DNA of 64,000 nt from Canibacter zhuwentaonis (lineage in GTDB: Bacteria; Actinomycetota; Actinomycetes; Actinomycetales; Microbacteriaceae). The stretch spans positions 1 to 64,000 of the forward strand of contig NZ_JAHDSZ010000002.1 in NCBI RefSeq assembly GCF_018531145.1, in the 5' to 3' direction. This document shows positions 1-8,878 of the stretch, piece by piece. Under the pieces are notes generated by a model. It was not told where the DNA came from, searched no databases, and saw only the letters and a program-made list of their open reading frames with translations. How positions within the stretch are numbered: the stretch's first letter is position 1; each line of letters begins with the position of its first letter. A program made the position numbers and the translations under genes.

Positions 1-1461
1 TATAACCAACAGTCACGTACGCTAACTGGTGGTTTACGTTCTTATCACAGTAAGGACGATGGCGCGGCGCAGTTGTTTGATGACACTGTTCTAATAAAAG
101 GTACTGCAACAAACCATATCGGGTCTCACACGGTTACCACTACCGCTGACGGAGTGATTGAGTTTCCTATCGGCAAACTTGGTGGTGCTGCCCATTCAGA
201 ATCTTTCACCGCCACTCCCTCTCAAGCCATGTTTACAATTGTTTCTCGTAAAACGGTGTTGAAGGCTTCGTTTCAGCCTGTGGGGCTTACTGAAGGACAG
301 GTTGTTGTAAGGGGTGATGTTGTGTGTACTTTTCCTGGTAGCCAGCCAAGCAGGAAAACTCTGATGTTTACTCTGAAACACAACCAGCTAGCAAACGGCA
401 GGTGGGAACGAGAATTGCATAACATGGTTGATGTGGGTAGTAATTGTGTGATAACTCTTAACAAGGGTATGGTTTCTGCTGGTTGGAGATGGAAAACGAA
501 TACACCTATTGTGGTAACAGAATCAAATATCATGTCTGAGCGTACTGTTCAAATACGGTTGGAGGTTGAGCGGATTCCTGTTGATGTTGCAGTTACTGCT
601 GCTGGTGGTGGTGTGAGTGTTAATGGTGGCGGGTCTGTGGCTGTGTCGTTTGTGGTAGCAGCTAGTGGGAACGAGGCAAGTAATGTGCCTGTTACTGTTC
701 AGCTACCACGTGATGGGTTTGTGAAAACAAACGCCACAGCCACACCAGCTTGTCAGTCTGCGAGGGGTGCTATGTGCCCTGCCGCATGGCGGTATGACGC
801 AGCTAACCACACGGTTACAGCAACAATACCGCGGATTCCTGCTGGGGGTAGTGTTACGGTGACTGTTACAGGTGAGGCTGGGTTGTTTGAGGCTAACAGC
901 CGTGATTTTACAGCTTCTGCGGTGTCTGCGTTTGCTGATGCTAACCAGGGTAATAATAGGGCTAGTCAGAAAGTTACTGTTAAGAATAAGCGGGTTGCTG
1001 TTTCGCTTGTGTTGCAGCCTGTGGGGGATTACCCCACCACGGGTGTTGTGACCGTGTCGGGTAGTGTCAACTGTGTTACCCCGTTTCGGCATAATACTAC
1101 TTTCATGCATATGGTTGATTATGCTGATCTTGTTAATTATGCTTCGTGGTCTGCTAAGGTTGTGGATAGTAGGGTGTGGGCTGGAAGCAACTGCACAGTA
1201 ACAGTACGCAACATAACAGCTCCTGATGGTTGGGAGTTTAAGGGCGTAACTATGAGTGAGCAAAAGCTTACGAAGGTTATGGGAGATACCCGGGTTGAAC
1301 ACGAGGTTCGTGTACAACGCAAATTCATGGCTGTTGCACCACCGCTGCCACTCACCGGAGGTGTCGCGTCCGACTGGCTGTATCTAGCAGGAGCAGGTGT
1401 GCTGATAGTTGGTGTTGCGGCGGGGCTTGTGGCACGCCGACGGTTACAGGCTCGCGTGTAA
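1..1461 (+). CDS. LPXTG-type cell-wall-anchored surface protein, 5' truncated by window edge
   Basis: The reading frame is open from base 1, so the N-terminus lies outside the window. The C-terminus is a classical sortase signal: LPLTG (about 1345-1359), a hydrophobic helix rich in G/V/L/A, then a short tail starting RRR. It should therefore be exported and linked to peptidoglycan or built into a pilus by a sortase. Two copies of a module of about 107-111 residues are visible, at about 256-576 and 991-1323. They share a QPVG start, a G-x-V-x-C strand, a GSNC motif and a GW pair. Between them lies a DUF11/CARDB-like beta domain with an N-rich, VTVTV-type strand pattern. Codon use is more T-ending than in the housekeeping genes downstream. 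The ligand or function is unknown. The sortase at 8879 is the obvious processing enzyme (inference). Confidence 0.85.
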   Translation, partial: YNQQSRTLTGGLRSYHSKDDGAAQLFDDTVLIKGTATNHIGSHTVTTTADGVIEFPIGKLGGAAHSESFTATPSQAMFTIVSRKTVLKASFQPVGLTEGQVVVRGDVVCTFPGSQPSRKTLMFTLKHNQLANGRWERELHNMVDVGSNCVITLNKGMVSAGWRWKTNTPIVVTESNIMSERTVQIRLEVERIPVDVAVTAAGGGVSVNGGGSVAVSFVVAASGNEASNVPVTVQLPRDGFVKTNATATPACQSARGAMCPAAWRYDAANHTVTATIPRIPAGGSVTVTVTGEAGLFEANSRDFTASAVSAFADANQGNNRASQKVTVKNKRVAVSLVLQPVGDYPTTGVVTVSGSVNCVTPFRHNTTFMHMVDYADLVNYASWSAKVVDSRVWAGSNCTVTVRNITAPDGWEFKGVTMSEQKLTKVMGDTRVEHEVRVQRKFMAVAPPLPLTGGVASDWLYLAGAGVLIVGVAAGLVARRRLQARV

Positions 1462-1668
1462 CACCCCACAAGCAGAAGCAACAGGCGGGTGGTTTGACCG
1501 CTCGGGTGTCAGCCCCTGGATGGCTAGCATAGGCGGGTGGTGTTGTGTTAACGCTGCCCGCGCCAGTTAAAGCACACCACACCTTGCACCAGCGAGGCTA
1601 CTAATGCCGGGCGTTAGTATCCGCCAGATACCGCGCCACAGGTGCAATCGAGCAGAACAAATTTTGGT

Positions 1669-1717
1669 CGCAGCTGAGTAAATGCCCCTAGCTTTAATAA
1701 GCATTTACTCAGCTGCG
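1669..1717. promoter_or_regulatory. Perfect 17-bp inverted repeat upstream of tpx
   Basis: The arms 1669-1685 and 1701-1717 are exact reverse complements (CGCAGCTGAGTAAATGC) with a 15-base loop. The right arm ends 6 bases before the tpx -10 and covers the place where a -35 would be. No T-run follows, so a regulator binding site is at least as likely as a terminator for the surface-protein gene. The remainder of the 274-base gap shows nothing else I can name. Confidence 0.6.
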
Positions 1718-1723
1718 TGCCGA

Positions 1724-1729
1724 TAAAAT
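1724..1729 (+). promoter_or_regulatory. -10 element of leaderless tpx promoter
   Basis: TAAAAT lies 6 bases before the ATG of tpx and there is no Shine-Dalgarno. This spacing puts the transcription start at or next to the start codon. The same arrangement recurs at several genes in this window. Confidence 0.6.
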
Positions 1730-1735
1730 AGCTGT

Positions 1736-2236
1736 ATGGCTAGATTAAAAGAGCACGGAAACGACGTTACAACGGTTGGCGAGCTGCCCAGTGTGGGCAC
1801 AAAGGCTCCCGATTTCACCCTTGTCGATCTTGACTTGAGGCAAAAGTCGCTTCAAAACTACGCTGGCAAACAGATAATTCTGAATATCTTTCCCAGCGTC
1901 GACACAAAAACCTGCGCAACAAGCGTGCGCCGCTTTAACGAGCGCGCGGCCGGTTTGCAAGAAACCGTCGTGCTTTGCATCTCTAAAGATTTGCCCTTTG
2001 CGCAAAAAAGATTCTGCGGGTCAGAGGGCATCGACAGTGTTGAGCCGTTATCCGCTTTCAAATCATCGTTCGGTGAAGACTACGGCATAACCCTGGCAGA
2101 GGGGCCACTGACCGGGTTTTTCGCGCGCGCCATAGTGGTTATTAGCGCCGCAGGCGAGATTGTTTACACCGAGCTGGTGCAAGAAGTTGCTGACGAACCC
2201 GACTACGAGGCGGCCTTTGCTGCCCTGCGCGGATAA
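1736..2236 (+). CDS. tpx: Thiol peroxidase (Tpx-type peroxiredoxin)
   Basis: This 166-residue protein has the usual Tpx length. Tpx enzymes are cytoplasmic peroxiredoxins that reduce H2O2 and alkyl hydroperoxides using thioredoxin. The peroxidatic Cys60 sits in the family motif PSVDTKTCATSVRRF. The resolving Cys94 is in RFCGSEGID, matching the atypical 2-Cys arrangement of E. coli Tpx. The N-terminal APDFTLVD segment is the standard peroxiredoxin opening. It is transcribed alone. Its ATG is preceded by a -10 hexamer at leaderless spacing and by a perfect 17-bp inverted repeat that may be a redox operator (inference). No anomaly is visible in the coding sequence. Confidence 0.95.
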   Translation: MARLKEHGNDVTTVGELPSVGTKAPDFTLVDLDLRQKSLQNYAGKQIILNIFPSVDTKTCATSVRRFNERAAGLQETVVLCISKDLPFAQKRFCGSEGIDSVEPLSAFKSSFGEDYGITLAEGPLTGFFARAIVVISAAGEIVYTELVQEVADEPDYEAAFAALRG

Positions 2237-2281
2237 GCATCGTCGCGACTCATGTTGCAATGTTTTTGAAGCTTTAAAACA

Positions 2282-2797
2282 GTGAATTCTATAAAAAACG
2301 ATCAGGCTAAATACGCAATTTTGCCGTGGATAACGGTTGGGGTTGTCACGATTATTGCCATTGCGCTGTCAACAATCCTGATTAAAATCGGTGAAGCGGG
2401 GCACACTAGAGAACAGGAAACCGCAGCACAACAGAAGGAGAGCGCACAAGAGAATGTGCCGCCAACAGTACACGTTCCGAAGCTTAAAACACCGCAGGTA
2501 AACCCCGGCAGCACCTACGCTTTTAGCATTACCCAGTGGGGTGTGACCGTTGATCTTTCGGCGAAGTTTGGCTCTGCCCGGTATGAGTTGAAAGACGGCG
2601 TGGCTATTTTAAGCAGTGACTTGATTAACTCGCTGCCGCAAGAGTGTGCGCCGTTGCGCGAGCAGTTCGGGTTTAAGCGCGAGGGCAGCAAGCTCACCGC
2701 CCTGAAACCCGCAGCGCAGTGTGAGGTGGCTCTCGAAGTTTACAATGAAATTTGGGGTCTGCTCGAGGCAGCGGTAACAACCCAGCGGGTCGAGTAA
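2282..2797 (+). CDS. Membrane-anchored protein of unknown function
   Basis: This 171-residue protein starts at GTG. A single hydrophobic segment spans about residues 14-36, after a short polar N-terminus with lysines, predicting an N-in/C-out anchor. A Gln/Glu-rich linker follows (about 40-62), then a compact extracytoplasmic domain of about 100 residues with two cysteines (PQECAPL and AAQCEVA) that could form a disulfide. I do not recognise a family. It follows tpx by 45 bases in the same direction and could be co-transcribed. A hairpin after its stop would end transcription before typA. It may be secreted by tethering rather than cleavage. Confidence 0.6.
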   Translation: MNSIKNDQAKYAILPWITVGVVTIIAIALSTILIKIGEAGHTREQETAAQQKESAQENVPPTVHVPKLKTPQVNPGSTYAFSITQWGVTVDLSAKFGSARYELKDGVAILSSDLINSLPQECAPLREQFGFKREGSKLTALKPAAQCEVALEVYNEIWGLLEAAVTTQRVE

Positions 2798-2802
2798 ACC
2801 CT

Positions 2803-2839
2803 TAGCACAGCCCGCTGCTCTGAGCGGGGCGTTGTGCTA
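2803..2839 (+). terminator. Imperfect hairpin after the 2282 gene
   Basis: TAGCACA (2803-2809) pairs with TGTGCTA (2833-2839), and the stem is extended by GCCCGCT with AGCGGGGC and a small bulge. The following bases are only weakly T-rich, so the efficiency is uncertain. The rest of the gap to typA holds only the typA promoter. Confidence 0.45.
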
Positions 2840-3036
2840 GCATCGGGTGCTCTTATTTAGACCGGCGCACCTGCGCGACCCCGCAACTTGGCACGCAAAA
2901 ACTTAGTGCGCGGAATAGACCTGTGCGCACAGGGCGAAGCTAGCGCGCTGAATAAACTGCAGCACCCGCTCGCGGCGGGGTGATCCGCACCAAACCGCGC
3001 TTTGCTTGCTACACATCGGCAAAACTCGAGCTGCGC

Positions 3037-3045
3037 TGGTAGAAT
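3037..3045 (+). promoter_or_regulatory. Extended -10 promoter of typA
   Basis: TGGTAGAAT fits an extended -10 (TGnTAnnnT). No good -35 is visible. The leader of about 35 bases carries AAGGAAA before the typA ATG. Confidence 0.45.
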
Positions 3046-3086
3046 GGGTAGCTGAATCAAATTGAAAACCTGTAAGGAAAACACAT

Positions 3087-4988
3087 ATGGCACTAGCCAA
3101 ACGCAGTGACTTGCGCAATGTCGCAATTGTGGCGCACGTTGATCACGGTAAAACAACCCTGGTTGACGCGATGCTCAAACAGACCAACAGCTTTGAAGCT
3201 CACGCTGATGTTGACGATCGGGTTATGGACTCAAACGATCTCGAGCGCGAAAAAGGCATTACAATTCTTGCCAAGAACACTGCCATCGCCTACGCGGGTG
3301 CGCACTCTGGAGGTAACACCATCACCATTAATGTGGTGGATACGCCCGGACACGCCGATTTTGGCGGCGAAGTTGAGCGGGCGCTCTCAATGGTTGACGG
3401 CGTTGTGCTGCTCGTTGACGCCTCAGAAGGTCCGCTGCCGCAGACGCGCTTTGTGCTGCGCAAAGCTCTGGAGGCGCACCTGCCGGTGATTCTCGCGGTA
3501 AACAAAACTGACCGCCCGGATGCGCGCATTGCAGCGGTGGAATCTGAAGCGCAAGATTTGCTGCTGGGGCTGGCTTCAGACCTCGCAGAAGATCAGCCAG
3601 AAATAGACGTTGATGCCGTGTTGAACGTGCCGACGGTGTACCTGTCAGGGCGCGCGGGGGCTGCCAGCCACAACCGTCCGGCCGATGGTGCGCTCCCAGA
3701 CAACGAAGATCTAGAGCCTCTGTTTGAAGCCATTGTGCGTCACGTGCCAGCGCCCGAGTATGACGACGAGCACCCGCTGCAGGCGCACGTCACAAACCTT
3801 GACTCGTCGCCGTTTCTGGGCAGAATCGCGCTTTTGCGTGTGCACCACGGCAATATTCGCAAAGGCGAGACCGTAGCGTGGGTGCGCAATGACGAAACCG
3901 TACAAAACGTGCGCGTAACCGAGCTGATGCTCACCAAAGCACTAACACGTTTCCCTGCAGAAACCGCAGGCCCGGGTGATATTGTAGCAATCGCGGGCAT
4001 TGACAACATTACCATTGGCGAGACAATAGCCGATAGCGAAGATGTGCGCCCCCTGCCCGTAATCACAGTAGATGATCCGGCAATCTCAATGACAATCGGA
4101 GCTAACACATCGCCTTTGGTTGGCAAGGTTAAAGGGCACAAACTCACAGCCCGCATGATTAAAGACCGCCTCGATCGCGAGCTGATTGGTAACGTGTCGC
4201 TTAGGGTTGAAGACATCGGTCGTCCTGATGCCTGGGAGGTACAGGGTCGCGGTGAGCTGGCGCTGGCGATTCTCGTTGAGAATATGCGCCGTGAGGGTTT
4301 CGAGCTGACCGTGGGCAAACCTCAGGTTGTTACAAAAACCATTGACGGGGCAGTGCATGAGCCGTTCGAGCACCTCACAATTGACGCTCCCGAGGAATAC
4401 TTGGGTGCGATCACGCAGCTGCTTGCGGCGCGCAAGGGGCGCATGGAAGGCATGAGCAATCACGGCACAGGCTGGGTGCGGATGGAGTTTATTGTGCCAT
4501 CGCGTGGGCTTATCGGCTTCAGATCAGAGTTTATGACAACAACTCGCGGCACGGGTATTGCAAACGCTATTTCGCACGGCTACGGTCCGTGGGCTGGGGT
4601 TATCACAACCCGTCAAAACGGTTCGATTATAGCCGACAGGTCGGGAGTTGCAACTCCGTTTGCAATTATGAACCTGCAGGAGCGGATGACATTCTTTGTG
4701 CAACCCGGTGAAGAGGTTTACGAGGGTATGGTTGTTGGCGAGAATTCGCGCGCTGACGATATGGAAGTAAACATTACAAAAGAGAAGAAGCTCACCAATA
4801 TGCGCTCTTCTAACGCCGATGTGATGGAAACAATGACCCCGCCAAAACAGCTTACGCTGGAAGAGTGCCTCGAGTTTGCCCGTGAAGACGAGTGTGTCGA
4901 GGTGACGCCCGAAATCGTGCGCATCCGTAAGGTTGAGCTCGACGCGAACGAGCGTAAAAAAGCGGCTAACAAGCTTAAAAACCAGTAG
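3087..4988 (+). CDS. typA: Ribosome-associated GTPase TypA/BipA
   Basis: This 633-residue protein matches the usual TypA length. Translational GTPase motifs are clear: P-loop AHVDHGKTT (16-24), the switch I region [22 protein letters not shown] (G3) and NKTDRPDAR (G4). EF-G-like beta-barrel and alpha/beta domains follow, and the family-specific C-terminal domain contains [18 protein letters not shown]. TypA binds the 70S ribosome and 50S assembly intermediates and supports growth under stress and cold in other bacteria. The ATG has an AAGGAA Shine-Dalgarno at proper distance. The gene has its own promoter and is followed after 85 bases by tsaE. No defects are seen. Confidence 0.97.
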   Translation: MALAKRSDLRNVAIVAHVDHGKTTLVDAMLKQTNSFEAHADVDDRVMDSNDLEREKGITILAKNTAIAYAGAHSGGNTITINVVDTPGHADFGGEVERALSMVDGVVLLVDASEGPLPQTRFVLRKALEAHLPVILAVNKTDRPDARIAAVESEAQDLLLGLASDLAEDQPEIDVDAVLNVPTVYLSGRAGAASHNRPADGALPDNEDLEPLFEAIVRHVPAPEYDDEHPLQAHVTNLDSSPFLGRIALLRVHHGNIRKGETVAWVRNDETVQNVRVTELMLTKALTRFPAETAGPGDIVAIAGIDNITIGETIADSEDVRPLPVITVDDPAISMTIGANTSPLVGKVKGHKLTARMIKDRLDRELIGNVSLRVEDIGRPDAWEVQGRGELALAILVENMRREGFELTVGKPQVVTKTIDGAVHEPFEHLTIDAPEEYLGAITQLLAARKGRMEGMSNHGTGWVRMEFIVPSRGLIGFRSEFMTTTRGTGIANAISHGYGPWAGVITTRQNGSIIADRSGVATPFAIMNLQERMTFFVQPGEEVYEGMVVGENSRADDMEVNITKEKKLTNMRSSNADVMETMTPPKQLTLEECLEFAREDECVEVTPEIVRIRKVELDANERKKAANKLKNQ

Positions 4989-5073
4989 TGTAAGCGGCAG
5001 GCGGATGTTTGAGACCCTGTGCCGCAGCCATCCGCTACCCACACCTCCCGCTAATTTGAGGATCTAAGCAGCT

Positions 5074-5769
5074 ATGAACACAACAACTTGGGAACAGATG
5101 GTTGCAACTCCGAGCCAGATGCACGCGTTGGGCGTGCGTCTGGGCGAGCTGCTGCGGGCGGGGGATCTGATTTTGCTCACGGGCGAGCTGGGCGCTGGCA
5201 AAACAACGTTGACGCGAGGCATCGGCGAGGGCGCGCGAGTGCTCGATAACATTAGCAGCCCGACTTTTATTATCGCGCGCACGCACAAAACCGTGGCGAA
5301 CGTTGATTTTGTGCACATTGACGCTTATCGGCTCGAGTCTAGCGCAGAGCTTGAAGATCTGGGTATTGATACCGCCAGCAGTATTATTGTTGCCGAGTGG
5401 GGTGCCGGGCTGGTATCCGACGACGAAATCGCGCTCGAGATTGTTATTACACGGAGCGTGGCGGATATGGCTGGTGCTGGCGTCGATGCATCTGGTGTTG
5501 CCGGTACACCGGTCGCCGGCCTTGCGGGTGCGGCAAGAGCGTCTAGCGAGGGCGCGGATGGCAACACGAGCACGGTGGGTGTTCAGGGTGCGACGGGTAG
5601 CCCAGACGCGGCAAACGCAGAAACCCCATATTTTAACGGCGAGGCTGTATTTGAGGGCGCAGAACCGCGTGTTTTACAGTTCACAGCGCGCGGCGAACGC
5701 TGGCAGCATCTTAAACAGCAGATTTTAGCGGCAGAACTAGTGGGAGAAGAGCGTGATTGTGCAGAGTGA
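5074..5769 (+). CDS. tsaE: tRNA t6A biosynthesis ATPase TsaE, with a long low-complexity insertion
   Basis: The first 125 residues are a standard TsaE/YjeE fold: P-loop GELGAGKTT (37-45), SSPTF, HIDAYRLES and VAEWG. With TsaB and TsaD, TsaE drives N6-threonylcarbamoyladenosine formation on ANN-decoding tRNAs. The protein is 231 residues, well above the usual 150-165. Residues about 130-195 are an Ala/Gly/Ser-rich stretch with no obvious fold, inserted before the normal C-terminal strand (RVLQFTARGERW). This looks like a flexible linker. The start has GAGGAT upstream. The 3' end overlaps tsaB by 17 bases, so the two are translationally coupled. Confidence 0.93.
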   Translation: MNTTTWEQMVATPSQMHALGVRLGELLRAGDLILLTGELGAGKTTLTRGIGEGARVLDNISSPTFIIARTHKTVANVDFVHIDAYRLESSAELEDLGIDTASSIIVAEWGAGLVSDDEIALEIVITRSVADMAGAGVDASGVAGTPVAGLAGAARASSEGADGNTSTVGVQGATGSPDAANAETPYFNGEAVFEGAEPRVLQFTARGERWQHLKQQILAAELVGEERDCAE

Positions 5770-6478
5770 AATTAGCGGCGAAGCGCTGCCAGAGCTGGCG
5801 CTTCCGACAGAAATATTAGGTCTAGTCTCTATAAACACTGCGACACGCCTGCGAGCAGAACCAGCGCTGCTCGCCATAGACACTTCACTCGGTACTGTTG
5901 TAAGTCTGAGCTGTGGCGTGAAAGTCTGGCAGAGCGTGAGCGACAACGCGATGGCGCACGCCGAGGTTGTGGGGGAAGTGATCCGCCACGCACTGGCGAA
6001 GGCAGAACTTACAGTCAGCGATATCGACGCGGTTGTAATGGGCACGGGACCTGGCTCGTTCACCGGGCTGCGGGTTGGAATGGCGGCGGCTGCGGCATTT
6101 GCGATCGGTCTTGCAAAACCGTTGCTGCCGGTGCTTTCGCACGAGGCTAGCGCAATTGAATTTTTTAACAGCAATCCGGCGGCGAGCACTGTGCGCATAG
6201 TGCAGGACGCGCGCCGCAAAGAGCTTTTTGTGACCGGGTACACTGCGCCGCAAGCTCTGCTCCCCGTAAACACCGTAGCACCGGCGGTGATTGCGCGCGC
6301 AGAGTTTACCGCTGCAGGCAGCGACCACACGCCAACCAGGGTTTCCGGCAGCGGTTTGCTGCAGGCCGCGCTTGTGCGGCTCGCATACGGGCTCGAGTTT
6401 GGCTCAAAACAACCCGTGTACCTGCGCGACCCCGATGTGCGCCAGCCGGTGCCCGTAAAATCTGTGTTTCAGCGATGA
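5753..6478 (+). CDS. tsaB: tRNA t6A biosynthesis protein TsaB
   Basis: TsaB is the inactive ASKHA-fold partner that dimerises with TsaD for t6A synthesis. The recognisable domain begins at LLAIDTSLGTVV (about residue 40). It contains AHAE and MGTGPGSFTGLRVGM, the family signature. About 38 residues precede the usual start. The GTG at 5753 is nonetheless supported by GGGAGAAG upstream, and no better downstream start lies before the conserved block. Length is 241 residues. It overlaps tsaE by 17 bases and rimI by 4 bases (ATGA), so the operon is tightly coupled. Confidence 0.93.
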   Translation: MIVQSEISGEALPELALPTEILGLVSINTATRLRAEPALLAIDTSLGTVVSLSCGVKVWQSVSDNAMAHAEVVGEVIRHALAKAELTVSDIDAVVMGTGPGSFTGLRVGMAAAAAFAIGLAKPLLPVLSHEASAIEFFNSNPAASTVRIVQDARRKELFVTGYTAPQALLPVNTVAPAVIARAEFTAAGSDHTPTRVSGSGLLQAALVRLAYGLEFGSKQPVYLRDPDVRQPVPVKSVFQR

Positions 6479-6933
6479 CTAGCGCGGCGCAAATCACGAT
6501 CCGTCAGGCAACTGTCGCAGATTGCGAGGCGATATTCGCGCTTGAACAGGAACTTTTTGGCACGGACGCGTGGAGTCAAAATCTTGTGCGCGACGAGCTA
6601 ACAGCCCCGCACCGCACATACTGGGTGCTCGAGACGGTCGCACATGAAATAGTGGGCTATGCTGGGTTGCTCGCGCTCGGCAGTGAAGCGGATCTGCAAA
6701 CAATCGCGGTTGCAGCACAGTATCAGGGCTGTGGCTTGGGGCAGCTGTTGCTAGATAAAATAGTAGCAAGCGCCTTGGCGGCGGGAGCGAAACAGCTATT
6801 TTTAGAGGTGCGCGCTGATAATCCGCCGGCGATTAAACTGTACCAGAAGAACGGCTTTGAGCAGATCGCGATTCGGCCGAAATATTATCAGCCAGCGGGC
6901 GTGGATGCGTTGATTATGCGAGCGTTTTTATAG
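6475..6933 (+). CDS. rimI: Ribosomal-protein alanine N-acetyltransferase RimI (GNAT family)
   Basis: This 152-residue GNAT acetyltransferase has the acetyl-CoA binding core LQTIAVAAQYQGCGLGQLLL and the C-terminal EVRADNPPAIKLYQKNGFE segment typical of RimI. The family acetylates the N-terminus of ribosomal protein bS18 and, in some actinobacteria, other N-termini. It overlaps tsaB by 4 bases and precedes tsaD. This tsaE-tsaB-rimI-tsaD order is widespread in Actinomycetota and supports the assignment. The substrate specificity is inferred from family and context only. Confidence 0.92.
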   Translation: MTSAAQITIRQATVADCEAIFALEQELFGTDAWSQNLVRDELTAPHRTYWVLETVAHEIVGYAGLLALGSEADLQTIAVAAQYQGCGLGQLLLDKIVASALAAGAKQLFLEVRADNPPAIKLYQKNGFEQIAIRPKYYQPAGVDALIMRAFL

Positions 6934-7043
6934 TGCGCACCGCGCGGAATGTGATCAGAAGTGCAAGATACAGCGCGTCTCGCGCAACAGAGGTTTGAAA
7001 GACAGCGTGCGCCGCGCAACAACAGGAGCAGAGGTTGGAAAGA

Positions 7044-8108
7044 ATGAACAGGCAAGAACCACTGGTGCTGGGCATTGAAACCAGCTGTGACGAGACGGGC
7101 GTGGGGATTGTGCGCGGCAGAAAACTGCTCGCCAACGTGATTGCCTCCTCGATGGCAGATCACGCTAAGTTTGGCGGGGTTGTGCCCGAGATTGCCGCCC
7201 GCGCGCACCTGGAGAGCTTGGAATCCGTGATTGCACAGGCCCTACGCGCCGCGCAAGTTGAGCTGCGCGAGATAGACGCGATCGCGGTGACTGCCGGGCC
7301 GGGGCTCGCGGGTGCGCTCATGGTTGGAGTGGCGGCCGCAAAAGCGCTCGCGCTGGCGCTGGGTGTGCCGTTGTACGGGGTGAATCACCTGGTCGCTCAC
7401 GTGGGCGCTGAGCTGCTCTCGAGCGCTGAGCCGCTGCACACGCCAACCGTGGCGCTGCTGGTTTCCGGCGGACACACTTCGCTGTTGCTGGTGCGTGATT
7501 TGGTTGACGATGTTGTGATGTTGGGCGAGACAATCGACGATGCGGCCGGCGAGGCTTTCGACAAGGTGGCGCGGGTGCTCGAGTTGCCGTACCCTGGCGG
7601 CCCTGAAATTGACAGAATCGCGGCGGATGGCGATCCGCTTGCTATTAGATTCCCGCGGGGGCTTGTGAAACCTGCGGATCTTGTGAAACACCGTTACGAT
7701 TTTTCTTTCTCCGGCTTAAAAACCTCGGTTGCGCGCTGGGTTGAGCGCGAGCTAGCGCAGGGCAGGACCGTTAATCGAGCAGACGTGGCTGCCAGCTTTC
7801 AGGAGGCGGTGGCGGATGTGCTGCTCCACAAAACGATTGATGCCTGCCTCACACGCGAGGTGTCGCACTTGATTCTGGGTGGCGGGGTGGTTGCCAACTC
7901 GCAAATCCGCTGGCGCGCAGAAAAACTCTGCGCCGCTCACAATATTACTTTGCGAGTGCCGCCGCTGTCACTGTGCACAGACAACGGCGCGATGATTGCC
8001 TCGCTCGGTGCGCAGCTGATTATTGCGGGCAAAGATCCGTCACTTTTGAACTTTAGCGCCCATTCAACCCTGCCGGTCACCAGTGTGATGGTCGGCGAGT
8101 CTAGATAA
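7044..8108 (+). CDS. tsaD: tRNA threonylcarbamoyltransferase catalytic subunit TsaD
   Basis: TsaD transfers the threonylcarbamoyl group to A37 of ANN-decoding tRNAs. Key features are [16 protein letters not shown] at the N-terminus, the metal-binding NHLVAH histidines, [10 protein letters not shown], and the C-terminal [12 protein letters not shown] and CTDNGAMIA motifs. I chose ATG at 7044. A TTG at 7035 (three residues longer, with AGGAG six bases upstream) is equally possible. A 110-base spacer separates it from rimI. It converges with the downstream lipoprotein gene, overlapping it by 8 bases at the stops. Length is 354 residues, as usual. Confidence 0.96.
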   Translation: MNRQEPLVLGIETSCDETGVGIVRGRKLLANVIASSMADHAKFGGVVPEIAARAHLESLESVIAQALRAAQVELREIDAIAVTAGPGLAGALMVGVAAAKALALALGVPLYGVNHLVAHVGAELLSSAEPLHTPTVALLVSGGHTSLLLVRDLVDDVVMLGETIDDAAGEAFDKVARVLELPYPGGPEIDRIAADGDPLAIRFPRGLVKPADLVKHRYDFSFSGLKTSVARWVERELAQGRTVNRADVAASFQEAVADVLLHKTIDACLTREVSHLILGGGVVANSQIRWRAEKLCAAHNITLRVPPLSLCTDNGAMIASLGAQLIIAGKDPSLLNFSAHSTLPVTSVMVGESR

Positions 8109-8679
8109 TATTGCCGTCGGCCGAGTCGATCAGTACCCGGGTGGTTGCCTGCGAATTCTGCTGTTGCACGGTCACTTTCCAGATTGGGTTCGCGCCGTGA
8201 CCCGACTCTAGCTCAATTTCAACGAGAAGTCCCGGTGTGTGCGCGAGCGCGGCATCAAGCGCCTGAGCGGCGGTTGTGCGGGCGTTTTGGGTGCGGATCG
8301 CATCATCGCGATCGGCTAATTTCGGGGTGTCTTTTGAAATAATGCGGCTGCCGTCGCCGCTCACGGTGAACTCGTGCTTGTAATCTTTACTAACCACTTC
8401 GATCTCCCACTCGGCATCTGAGGAGTCGTAGTCGAGCTTGGCGATTTTGCCGCCGCCTGATGCCTGCAACGCGAGCGAAATAGCGCTTTTTGCCGTTTCA
8501 GCGGTGCCACCCAGCGGGGTTTGTGACGGGGTTTGCGGTTGCGGCGCAGGGGTGCTTTGACCCGCAGGCGGATTGTTGTGAGAGCTGATCGGACTGGCGC
8601 TGTTATTAGCTGTGCATGCTGTGAGAGTTACTAGAGCAACTCCGGTAACAAGTCCGGTTGAGAAAAGTCTTTTTAGCAT
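8101..8679 (-). CDS. Lipoprotein with PepSY-like domains
   Basis: From the ATG at 8679 the protein has 192 residues. It starts MLKRLF, then a hydrophobic stretch ending in the lipobox LTAC, so it is a predicted lipid-anchored exported protein. A Pro/Gln/Ser/Thr-rich linker follows. Two segments resemble PepSY units: [11 protein letters not shown]...[10 protein letters not shown] and [14 protein letters not shown]...NPIWKVTVQ. PepSY domains are thought to bind or inhibit secreted proteases, but the role here is unknown. The start is supported by TATCTT six bases upstream (leaderless). A longer frame begins at 8736 but would put extra residues before the signal peptide. Confidence 0.75.
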   Translation of the reverse strand: MLKRLFSTGLVTGVALVTLTACTANNSASPISSHNNPPAGQSTPAPQPQTPSQTPLGGTAETAKSAISLALQASGGGKIAKLDYDSSDAEWEIEVVSKDYKHEFTVSGDGSRIISKDTPKLADRDDAIRTQNARTTAAQALDAALAHTPGLLVEIELESGHGANPIWKVTVQQQNSQATTRVLIDSADGNII

Positions 8680-8685
8680 AAAAGC

Positions 8686-8691
8686 AAGATA
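8686..8691 (-). promoter_or_regulatory. -10 element of leaderless lipoprotein promoter
   Basis: On the minus strand TATCTT is followed by six bases and then the ATG at 8679. No Shine-Dalgarno is present. This supports choosing 8679 as the start of the PepSY-like lipoprotein. Confidence 0.5.
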
Positions 8692-8878
8692 TAGCATGTA
8701 TCTGTGTGTATAATAGGAAAATATCGCCGCTTGCATTAAAGTCCGCGTGATTGTTTGCTATAGAATGTTTGGAATTCACATTTCGAGCTGGTGCGGTAGG
8801 ATATTCTGATGGATACTAGGTACGGGAAGGCTCGGTTTTCACTCGCTTAAAGCGACTGACTGTTAGAAATAGGGTTTT

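Noticed and set aside
703-1317. 204-residue minus-strand frame opposite the LPLTG gene
   Set aside because: It is antisense to a clear coding region, and its composition is the complement of the T-rich codons of the real gene.
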